This document shows positions 9,065-14,275 of a DNA stretch of 14,275 nucleotides, one piece after another. Location: NCBI GenBank assembly GCA_035707825.1, contig DASSTR010000045.1, forward strand, positions 1-14,275. The letters are read 5' to 3'. Under the pieces are notes generated by a model. It saw nothing but the letters and a program-made list of their open reading frames with translations, made no database searches and was not told the DNA's origin. Position 1 is the stretch's first letter. Every line of letters starts with the position of its first letter. A program made the position numbers and the translations under genes. The DNA is from VRUE01 sp035707825. Its GTDB lineage: Bacteria > Actinomycetota > Thermoleophilia > Solirubrobacterales > 70-9.

Positions 9065-9846
9065 CCGGCGGCTTCGGCTCGCCACATCCCCGTCACCGCC
9101 CAGATCGAGAGCAGCGCGATCAGCCCGAACGCGACCCCGTAGGCGGCGAGGAGCTGAGCGCTGAGGCCGGCGAGCAGATCGCGGTTGGTATTCAGCACCA
9201 GGGTCAGCGGGTTGTACCTGGCAACGTGCGAGACCCAGCCGGCAAGCAGCGCCTGGGGCACGTAGACAGGCGTCATGAAGAGCAGGATGAAGACCGGGAA
9301 CTGCATCAGCGGCCCGGCCTGCAGCGTTCGCAGGCGCAGGGCGATGCCGCAGGCAAAGAGCAGGGCGAAGACGTTGATCGTCAGCGAGAGCGCGTAGAGG
9401 GCGGCCACGTCGATCGCGCTCCCGCCGACGTCCATGCCGGCGATCACGACCGCGACGAAGGTGACGACCGTCCAGGTGAGCAGCACGCGGACGATCCCCG
9501 TGATCGCGTAGCCGACCACTATCGCCGTCCGGTGGCGGGCCGCGAGCATCATCCGCCGCCCCATGCCGAACTGGAAGTCGGCGGCGATCGAGAAGCCGGT
9601 GAAGACGCCGCCGAGGGCCGAGGACTGCAGCAGGACGAAGCCGAAGACGAACGTGGTGTAGCCCTGCGGATACTCGAAGGCGGGGGTTTCGGAGACCGCG
9701 GAGAGGCCGCCGGCGAAGGCGGCCAGGAAGAAGAGCGGGAAGATCAGCGCCGGGAAGAGCAGGGCAGGGGTGGTGAAGGCGCGATAAAGGCTGCGCCATG
9801 CGACCCCGAGCGCCGTCGAGACGTAGCTGCCGCGGCCGCCGCTCAT
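9061..9846 (-). CDS. ABC-2 type exporter permease, second of two
   Basis: A 261-residue integral membrane protein with about six hydrophobic segments (near 26-46, 64-84, 108-135, 145-169, 178-198, 230-252), the size and layout of ABC-2 permeases. The intracellular loop FQFGMGRRMMLAARHR (91-106) sits where this family has its conserved coupling loop, and the YNPLTLVLNTNRDLL segment near 211-225 is typical of DrrB-like permeases. The frame is open well upstream, but the ATG at 9846 is chosen because it overlaps the previous permease's stop as ATGA and begins just before the first membrane segment. With its partner and the ATPase it would form a heterodimeric exporter. The substrate is unknown. 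Confidence 0.9.
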   Translation of the reverse strand: MSGGRGSYVSTALGVAWRSLYRAFTTPALLFPALIFPLFFLAAFAGGLSAVSETPAFEYPQGYTTFVFGFVLLQSSALGGVFTGFSIAADFQFGMGRRMMLAARHRTAIVVGYAITGIVRVLLTWTVVTFVAVVIAGMDVGGSAIDVAALYALSLTINVFALLFACGIALRLRTLQAGPLMQFPVFILLFMTPVYVPQALLAGWVSHVARYNPLTLVLNTNRDLLAGLSAQLLAAYGVAFGLIALLSIWAVTGMWRAEAAG

Positions 9847-10619
9847 GTCCGCACCATCCTCTGGCGCAGCGCCAGCGAGGCGACCGTGATTGAGCCGGCG
9901 ATCAGGGCGATGGCGATCCCGAAGGCGAGGGCAAGCGCTTCGCCGTCCCAACCGTAGACGAAGACGCTTCGGATTCCCTCGATCAGATAGCTGACCGGGT
10001 TGATCGTCGCCACGGTCCGGAACCAGTCCTCGGAGATCAGGTTGCGCGGCAGCGAGATCGAGCTGAAGAAGAGGAAGACGAAGAGCAGCGGGAACATCCC
10101 CTGCACCGCCTCGCCCGAGCCGGTGCGGATCGCCATCCACATGCCGATGCCGCCGAAGCCGATCGAGATCATGATCGAGAGCAGGAAGAGGACCGGCACG
10201 CCGGCGGCGCCGGCCTCGAAGTGGGCGCCCGCGAGCAGCCCGACGGCCAGGTAGACGGTCGCCTGGACCAGACCGATTACGACAAGCCCGCCGAGCTGGC
10301 CGGCGATCAGCGACGAGCCCCGCATCGGGGTGAGGGAGAGGCGGTTGAAGAAGCCGTTCTCGATGTCTTCGGCAAGGGCCTGACCCGAATTCATCGTCGC
10401 GAACAGGGCGCCCTGGATGAACGGCACCGCGAGGACGAAGGTCAGGTAGGAGTCGGTGGGGAAGCCGGGAATGTCCGTCGCCGCGTGCAGCCCGGCGCTA
10501 TTGACGGCGAGCAGGAAGAGGGGGAAGACGAGGCTGGGGACGATCATCGCCGGCTGGCGCAGGGTGCGCAGGACAGCGCGGCCGCCGAGCGAGCCGACCT
10601 GGACGGCGAGCGCGCTCAC
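9843..10619 (-). CDS. ABC-2 type exporter permease, first of two
   Basis: A 258-residue membrane protein with about six predicted helices (near 24-40, 58-78, 108-130, 140-163, 173-190, 228-250). It carries the ABC-2 family loop EDIENGFFNRLSLTPM at 84-99 and the INPVSYLIEGIRSVF segment at 206-220 seen in DrrB- and NodJ-like permeases. The GTG at 10619 is chosen as start because it overlaps the ATPase stop as GTGA and gives MSALAVQVGS before the first membrane segment; the longer open frame is only a shadow of the ATPase gene. It overlaps the second permease by 4 bases. Two non-identical permeases encoded with one ATPase suggest a heterodimeric membrane part. Confidence 0.91.
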   Translation of the reverse strand: MSALAVQVGSLGGRAVLRTLRQPAMIVPSLVFPLFLLAVNSAGLHAATDIPGFPTDSYLTFVLAVPFIQGALFATMNSGQALAEDIENGFFNRLSLTPMRGSSLIAGQLGGLVVIGLVQATVYLAVGLLAGAHFEAGAAGVPVLFLLSIMISIGFGGIGMWMAIRTGSGEAVQGMFPLLFVFLFFSSISLPRNLISEDWFRTVATINPVSYLIEGIRSVFVYGWDGEALALAFGIAIALIAGSITVASLALRQRMVRT

Positions 10620-11611
10620 GCCTGCGCCTGCGCCATCTGCGGCGGCCCGCCGTCGCCGTCTCCGGCGCCCTCGAGGTGGCGCCCCGTCTTCTCGAGGAAG
10701 ACGTCGTCGAGGCTCGGCGCGTGCAACTCGATGTTGGCGATGCCGAGGTTCTCGCCGTCGAGCGCGCGGACGACGTCGGTGAGCTGGTCCGGGCCCCCCG
10801 AGAGGCGAACGGCGACCGCCTCGCGCGAGGCCGGCACCCGCTCCCCGAAGCGCTCGAGCACGGCCAGCACCCGGTCGCTCTCGGCCGCCTCGCGCGGCGC
10901 GATTTCGAGGCTGGGCCTGCCGATCTCCGCCTTGAGCTCGTCGGGAGTGCCTTCGGCGACGATCTTGCCGCCATCGATGATCCCGACCCGGTCGGCGAGC
11001 TGGTCGGCCTCCTCCAGGTACTGGGTGGTGAGGAAGACGGTGACCCCCTCGTCGCGGGCGAGCCGCGACACCTCGTCCCACAGCGCCGCCCGGCTCTGCG
11101 GGTCGAGGCCGGTGGTCGGCTCGTCGAGGAAAAGGACGCGCGGGCCGTGGACGAGAGCCAGCGCCAGGTCGAGGCGGCGTTTCATCCCTCCGGAGTAGCC
11201 GCCCACCTTGCGATCGGCGGCGTCGGAGAGGCCGACGCGCTCGATCAGCGCGTCGCCGAGAGCGACCCGTTCCGCGCGCGGCAGCCCGTGCAGGGCGGTC
11301 TGCAGCCGCATGTGCTCGCGCGCGCTCAGGTGCGGGTCGAGCGCCGCTTCCTGCAGGGCGGCGCCGATTACGTCGCGCACCCGCGGCCCTTCCGTAACGA
11401 TGTCGCGGCCCGCGACCCGGGCCGTCCCGGCACTGGGCGGCAGCAGCGTCGTCAGCATGTGGACCGTGGTCGACTTGCCGGCCCCGTTGGGGCCGAGGAA
11501 GCCGTAGACCTCACCGGGGTCGACACGAAGGTCGATTCCGGCGACGGCTCGCGGGCCGTTCTTGAACTCGCGTTCGAGGCCCTCGACCTCGATGCTGTTG
11601 GCTTGCTGCAA
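10616..11611 (-). CDS. DrrA-family ABC transporter ATP-binding protein
   Basis: This 331-residue cytosolic ATPase powers the exporter made with the two downstream permeases. It has Walker A GPNGAGKST at 40-48, the ABC signature YSGGMKRRLDLA at 139-150 and Walker B VLFLDEPTTGLDP at 159-171. The switch position reads LTTQYLEEADQLADR with Gln197 in place of the usual histidine, which is characteristic of the daunorubicin-resistance DrrA group. The C-terminal extension of about 80 residues is also DrrA-like. The TTG at 11611 is chosen because a perfect GGAGG lies 7 bases upstream and the domain begins directly after it; the longer frame would read through the promoter region. Its stop overlaps the next GTG. 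The divergent marR gene is its probable regulator. Export of a lipophilic drug or metabolite is inferred. Confidence 0.94.
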   Translation of the reverse strand: MQQANSIEVEGLEREFKNGPRAVAGIDLRVDPGEVYGFLGPNGAGKSTTVHMLTTLLPPSAGTARVAGRDIVTEGPRVRDVIGAALQEAALDPHLSAREHMRLQTALHGLPRAERVALGDALIERVGLSDAADRKVGGYSGGMKRRLDLALALVHGPRVLFLDEPTTGLDPQSRAALWDEVSRLARDEGVTVFLTTQYLEEADQLADRVGIIDGGKIVAEGTPDELKAEIGRPSLEIAPREAAESDRVLAVLERFGERVPASREAVAVRLSGGPDQLTDVVRALDGENLGIANIELHAPSLDDVFLEKTGRHLEGAGDGDGGPPQMAQAQA

Positions 11612-11666
11612 AGGGGACTCCTCCCGACGCTGGGAATGCCGTGACGGCTGACGGTAGCGATCGCGA

Positions 11667-11675
11667 TGTATAGCA
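11667..11675 (-). promoter_or_regulatory. Extended -10 promoter candidate of the ABC exporter operon
   Basis: On the minus strand the sequence reads TGCTATACA: a TGn extension followed by TATACA, close to the TATAAT consensus. It is about 56 bases upstream of the TTG start and would give a leader of roughly 50 bases containing the GGAGG ribosome site. AT content here is locally high (AAATTTTGCTATACAT). The -35 is poor (TAGTTG at 17-base spacing), as expected for an extended -10. Confidence 0.45.
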
Positions 11676-11681
11676 AAATTT

Positions 11682-11706
11682 GAGGACTTCAACTATTGAT
11701 GTCCTC
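11682..11706. promoter_or_regulatory. Inverted repeat GAGGAC-N13-GTCCTC, candidate operator
   Basis: GAGGAC (11682-11687) and GTCCTC (11701-11706) are perfect inverted 6-mers in the spacer between marR and the ABC operon. The right arm is shared with the next inverted repeat. The position is just upstream of the candidate ABC promoter and within the likely marR promoter, as expected for a MarR-family operator. Confidence 0.4.
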
Positions 11707-11726
11707 TGTTAATCTCCCAACAGAGG
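11703..11726. promoter_or_regulatory. Inverted repeat CCTCTGTT-N8-AACAGAGG next to the marR start, candidate operator
   Basis: Perfect 8-base arms (11703-11710 and 11719-11726) flank AATCTCCC, and the element ends one base before the marR ATG. It covers the marR ribosome-binding region and a possible -10 (GTTAAT, 11709-11714). MarR proteins bind such inverted repeats and usually repress themselves and a divergent neighbour. Pairing in the marR mRNA could also hide the start. Confidence 0.5.
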
Positions 11727-11727
11727 G

Positions 11728-12195
11728 ATGGCCACCGCCAAATCGACTACCCGCGCCGGCGCGAGCAAAAGCAAGAAGCGGCTCGCATTGGAGGCGCGGA
11801 CCTGGGAAGGGCTCTCGAACCTCTTCCTGCTTCAGCGGCCGCGGATGATGGCCCTCTGTCGTGAGTTCGACCTCTTCCCGCCGCAGCTGATGGTGCTGAA
11901 GGTCCTGGACGAGCCGCGCCCGATGCGCGACGTCGCCACAGCCATGGCCTGCGACAGCTCCAACCTCACCGGCATCACGGACCGGCTCGAGGAGCGCGGC
12001 CTGGTCCGCCGCGCAAGCGACCCCGGCGATCGCCGGGTAAAGCTGCTCGTCCTCACCAAGGACGGCGAGGCGTTGCGCCGCGAGGTCGTCGACCGCCTCA
12101 ACCAGCCGCCTCCCGGCTCGGTCGACACCCTCACCGAAGCCGAGCTGCGCCAGCTCGATGCCCTGCTGCGCAAGGCGCTGGAATCAATCATCTAG
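11728..12195 (+). CDS. MarR-family transcriptional regulator
   Basis: A 155-residue DNA-binding protein, and the only plus-strand gene in the window. The winged helix-turn-helix spans about 52-115: the recognition region is CDSSNLTGITDRLEERGLV, and the wing carries the family DRR motif (101-103, in SDPGDRRVKLLVLT). A basic Lys/Arg/Ser-rich tail occupies the first 20 residues, and helices at both ends would form the dimer interface. The ATG at 11728 follows AGAGGG with almost no spacing, so the ribosome site is poor and translation from a very short leader is possible. It is divergent from the ABC exporter operon with 116 bases between, holding two inverted repeats. The arrangement points to a ligand-responsive repressor of the exporter; the ligand is unknown. 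It converges on hspR with 28 bases between. Confidence 0.92.
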   Translation: MATAKSTTRAGASKSKKRLALEARTWEGLSNLFLLQRPRMMALCREFDLFPPQLMVLKVLDEPRPMRDVATAMACDSSNLTGITDRLEERGLVRRASDPGDRRVKLLVLTKDGEALRREVVDRLNQPPPGSVDTLTEAELRQLDALLRKALESII

Positions 12196-12223
12196 CGCCT
12201 TGCCGGCCGTAACCCGCGTCGCT

Positions 12224-12562
12224 CTAGCGTTCGGTCCTCTTGCCGTCGTCGAGGCGCCGCTCGAGCTCCTCGATCCGCCGTTCCAGCGCCATCACCATCT
12301 CCACCCCGGCGAGGTTGAGCCCCAGCTCGGAGGTCATCTGCTGGATCCTGCGCAGCCGCTCGACGTCTCGCTGGGAGTAGAGGCGGGTGTTCTTCGGCGA
12401 GCGCTTCGGCTCGATCAGCCCGCGCGCCTCGTAGACCCTCAGGGTCTGGGGATGCATCTCGGCGAGTTCGGCGGCGACGGAGATCATGTAGACGCCCCGC
12501 TCGTCGTCGATCGACGCTTCGATCCGGGTGCGCCGCACCCGCCTGCCCCCGGCGCCGCTCAT
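12224..12562 (-). CDS. hspR: Heat-shock repressor HspR (MerR family)
   Basis: HspR represses dnaK operons and usually clpB in actinomycetes, and binds with DnaK as co-repressor. The 112-residue protein has a MerR-type helix-turn-helix: YMISVAAELAEMHPQTLRVYE at about 25-45, with the HPQTLR(V/I)YE core typical of HspR, then GLIEPKRSP and RLYSQRDVERLRRI, and LNLAGVEMVMALE leading to a C-terminal coiled coil (to about 105). It ends in a basic/acidic tail. The ATG at 12562 has GAAGGG about 7 bases upstream and overlaps the stop of a 13-codon frame as ATGA. It is the last gene of grpE-dnaJ-hspR, the usual order for this repressor. No HAIR consensus site is visible in the window; the expected site before dnaK lies outside. 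Confidence 0.94.
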   Translation of the reverse strand: MSGAGGRRVRRTRIEASIDDERGVYMISVAAELAEMHPQTLRVYEARGLIEPKRSPKNTRLYSQRDVERLRRIQQMTSELGLNLAGVEMVMALERRIEELERRLDDGKRTER

Positions 12563-12600
12563 CGGGCGCCCTTCGCTCTCGCTTTCGACGCAGCGCTCAT
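12559..12600 (-). CDS. 13-codon reading frame linking dnaJ and hspR, possible coupling peptide
   Basis: The frame MSAASKARAKGAR begins with an ATG that overlaps the dnaJ stop as ATGA and ends with a TGA that overlaps the hspR ATG as ATGA. A perfect AGGAGG lies 8 bases before its ATG, inside the last codons of dnaJ. That ribosome site is the best in the operon, yet it serves this frame and not hspR. The peptide is basic and has no recognisable domain. It may only hand ribosomes from dnaJ to hspR. A frameshifted former hspR start is an alternative. Confidence 0.5.
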   Translation of the reverse strand: MSAASKARAKGAR

Positions 12601-13703
12601 CGCGCCGCCCTCCTGAGCAGCTCCGCTCGGGGGTCCGTCCCGTTGAGGGCCTCGGCGAGCTTCTCCACCGCCGCCTCCTGCTCCTCGGTCAGTTCCTTGG
12701 GCAGCTCGATCTCGAGCCGGTAGCGGATGTCGCCCTGGCCCCTGCCTCCGGTGCGCGGCGGCCCCTCGCCCCGCAGCCGCTGGATCGTGCCGTGCTTGGT
12801 GCCCGGCGGCACCTTGATCTTCTTGGTCCCGTTCAGGGTGGGCACCTCGATCGTCGCCCCGCGCATCGCCTCGGTGACGGTGATCGGCACCGGCACCTCG
12901 AGGTTGCCGTCGTCGAGGCGCTTGAAGACCGGCGAGGCCGCCACCCTGGTCGTCACGTAGAGATCGCCCGGCGGCCCCCCGCGGGGCCCGGCCTCGCCTT
13001 TGCCGGCCAGCCTGATCCGAGTGCCGTCCTTGACCCCGGCGGGGATGTTCACCTTGTAGCGCTTGGTCTGCTGGGTGACTCCCGAGCCGCCGCAGGTAGT
13101 GCACGGATCCTCGATCACCTGCCCTGAGCCGCCGCACTGCGGGCATGGCTGGCTGATCGAGAAGAAGCCCTGGCTCTGGGCGTCGATCCCCCGCCCTTCG
13201 CAGCGCGGGCAGGTGACGGGGGCGGTGCCGGGTTTCGCTCCGCTGCCGTGGCAGGTGGTGCAGCGTTCGGCCTTCGGCACCGTGACGCTGACCTGGGTGC
13301 CGTTGATCGCCTGGTCGAAGCTGAGGCTGATTTCGGTTTCCAGGTCGCGGCCGCTGGCCTGCTGGGCCTGGGCGCGGCCGCCACCGCGATTGAAGACGGA
13401 ACCGAGGATGTCGCCGAGGTCGAAGCTGCTGAAGCCGCCGCCCCCGCCGGCTCCGGGGCCGAAGGGTCCCTGGCCGCCGCCGAAGTTGGCGAACTGGCCG
13501 CCCTGGTCGTACTGCTTGCGTTTCTCGGGGTCGGAGAGGACGTCGTGGGCGGCGGAGATCTCCTTGAACCTTTCCTCCGCCTCCGGGTCGTCGGGATTGC
13601 GATCCGGGTGGTATTTGCGCGCCAGCTTGCGGTACGCCTTCTTGATCTCCTCGTCCGACGCCTTCTTGGAGACGCCCAGCACCTTGTAGAGGTCCTCGGC
13701 CAA
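12597..13703 (-). CDS. dnaJ: Chaperone DnaJ (type I Hsp40)
   Basis: DnaJ delivers unfolded proteins to DnaK and stimulates its ATPase. The 368-residue protein has the J-domain at 3-65 with HPD at 32-34, a Gly/Phe-rich region (about 67-115) with a DIL-type motif in DLGDILGSVF, and four zinc-binding repeats, CTTCHGSG (148-155), CPRCEGRG (165-172), CPQCGGSG (187-194) and CTTCGGSG (201-208). The two C-terminal substrate domains follow. All eight zinc cysteines are present. The TTG at 13703 is chosen because AGGAGAGG lies just upstream and the J-domain starts directly after it; the longer frame runs back through grpE. It is 8 bases after grpE and overlaps the 13-codon frame before hspR. Confidence 0.97.
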   Translation of the reverse strand: MAEDLYKVLGVSKKASDEEIKKAYRKLARKYHPDRNPDDPEAEERFKEISAAHDVLSDPEKRKQYDQGGQFANFGGGQGPFGPGAGGGGGFSSFDLGDILGSVFNRGGGRAQAQQASGRDLETEISLSFDQAINGTQVSVTVPKAERCTTCHGSGAKPGTAPVTCPRCEGRGIDAQSQGFFSISQPCPQCGGSGQVIEDPCTTCGGSGVTQQTKRYKVNIPAGVKDGTRIRLAGKGEAGPRGGPPGDLYVTTRVAASPVFKRLDDGNLEVPVPITVTEAMRGATIEVPTLNGTKKIKVPPGTKHGTIQRLRGEGPPRTGGRGQGDIRYRLEIELPKELTEEQEAAVEKLAEALNGTDPRAELLRRAAR

Positions 13704-13711
13704 TGCCTCTC

Positions 13712-14275
13712 CTATTCCGCCACCACCACGCGGGCGGGGCGGATCAGCTGCTCGCCGAGGCGGTAGCCCTTCTGCATCACGTCGACGACGGCGCCCGGGT
13801 CGGCCCCGCCCGCCGGCTGGGTCGAGAGGGCCTCGTGCCACTGGGGATCGAACTTCTCACCCTTGGGATCGAGCGCCTCGATGCCGTGACGCCGCAGTGT
13901 CTCCCGCATTCCGCGCAGCACGAGCAGGACGCCCTGGGCAAGTGCCTCCCCGCCGTCCGCTTGCGTCCCGCCCCCGGGCGAATCCTCTGCCTCGGGGTCC
14001 ACGCCCGCGGCGTCGAGTGCCCGCTCGAGGTTGTCGACGGCGTCGATCAGCTCCAGCGCCAGCTCGCCCTTGCCGCGGGCATTGGCAGCCTGCACTTCGG
14101 CGGCCATCCGCTTGCGGTAGTTCTCGAAGTCGGCCTTCGTCCGCTTCGCCAGTTCCAGATACTCATCCTTCTGCTGATTGGCGTCAGCTAGCAGCTTCTC
14201 GAAGTCCGCCTCTACGGCCTCGGAACCCTCGCCCTCGCCGGAAGCTCTCCCCTCAGCGGCCTGAGCCGCTGATTG
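13712..14275 (-). CDS. grpE: Nucleotide exchange factor GrpE, N-terminus cut by window edge
   Basis: GrpE releases ADP from DnaK. The frame is open from the window edge (14275) to the TAG at 13714-13712, giving 187 visible residues with the start missing. The visible part begins with an Ala/Glu/Gly-rich acidic stretch, then a coiled-coil helix (DFEKLLADANQQKDEYLELA, KRTKADFENYRKRM) and LELIDAVDNLERAL. It ends in the beta domain with FDPQWHEAL and VVDVMQKGYRLGEQLIRPARVVVAE, matching the GrpE signature. The usual DRxLRPA reads EQLIRPA here, a mild change. A PGGGTQADGG insert sits in the connecting loop. It is 8 bases before dnaJ; dnaK is expected just upstream, outside the window. Confidence 0.95.
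   Translation of the reverse strand, partial: QSAAQAAEGRASGEGEGSEAVEADFEKLLADANQQKDEYLELAKRTKADFENYRKRMAAEVQAANARGKGELALELIDAVDNLERALDAAGVDPEAEDSPGGGTQADGGEALAQGVLLVLRGMRETLRRHGIEALDPKGEKFDPQWHEALSTQPAGGADPGAVVDVMQKGYRLGEQLIRPARVVVAE

Noticed and set aside
10616..11611. Glutamine in place of the switch histidine in the ABC ATPase (Gln197)
   Set aside because: The TTQYLEEAD form is normal for the DrrA group, so it identifies the family and is not a defect.
11680..11692. TTGAGGACTTCAA as an HspR HAIR half-site near marR
   Set aside because: It does not fit CTTGAGT-N7-ACTCAAG in sequence or spacing, and is better explained by the local inverted repeats.
12196..12223. Bidirectional terminator between the converging marR and hspR genes
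   Set aside because: Only a weak, imperfect TAGCG/CGCTCTA pairing is present, with no U-run on either strand.
12559..13146. 195-codon minus-strand frame ending in the mini-ORF
   Set aside because: The part before Met at 12600 is an out-of-frame reading of dnaJ (Arg/Gly-rich); only the last 13 codons have a ribosome site and sensible boundaries.

Overview
This is a GC-rich, gene-dense stretch of a bacterial chromosome, most likely from an actinomycete-type (Actinomycetota) genome. The clues are the grpE-dnaJ-hspR gene order with an HspR-type MerR repressor, a DrrA-type ABC exporter, and frequent GTG/TTG starts. The gene set and the style of the small proteins suggest the class Thermoleophilia (Solirubrobacterales), but that placement is inference. 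All genes run on the minus strand except one MarR-family regulator. Almost every long plus-strand reading frame is an antisense shadow of a real minus-strand gene.

Read in the direction of transcription (from high to low coordinates), the window opens with a chaperone operon: grpE (start lost at the window edge), dnaJ, a 13-codon reading frame joined to both neighbours by ATGA overlaps, and hspR. dnaK probably lies just outside the window. Next comes a drug-exporter cassette. A plus-strand marR gene is divergent from an ABC-2 exporter operon of one DrrA-type ATPase and two permeases, which overlap by 4 bases at each junction. The marR/ABC spacer holds two overlapping inverted repeats and an extended -10 promoter. 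clpB follows only 25 bases after the last permease; it has no clear Shine-Dalgarno but a TAGAAT box 8 bases before its GTG.

Downstream of clpB is a two-gene envelope module: a single-pass membrane protein of unknown function with a long Ala/Pro-rich linker, overlapping by ATGA a secreted hydrolase. The hydrolase has two transglycosylase-like domains, the second degenerate, and a C-terminal M15/LAS-type zinc peptidase domain.

The last block is a small GYD-domain protein followed by purD, purE and purB, three enzymes of de novo purine synthesis, and then the start of a thioredoxin-fold protein that runs off the left edge. The 12-base purD-purE gap and 46-base purE-purB gap indicate an operon. 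purB and purD share an almost identical 24-base element directly before their start codons. PurE departs from the usual class I signature and lacks the usual C-terminal tail.

Most of the window is ordinary housekeeping and stress genes. The points that deserve a second look are the dnaJ/hspR mini-ORF, the coupled membrane protein and three-domain hydrolase, the atypical PurE, and the repeat and operator-like DNA elements. I see no RNA gene, insertion sequence, CRISPR array or other mobile element.
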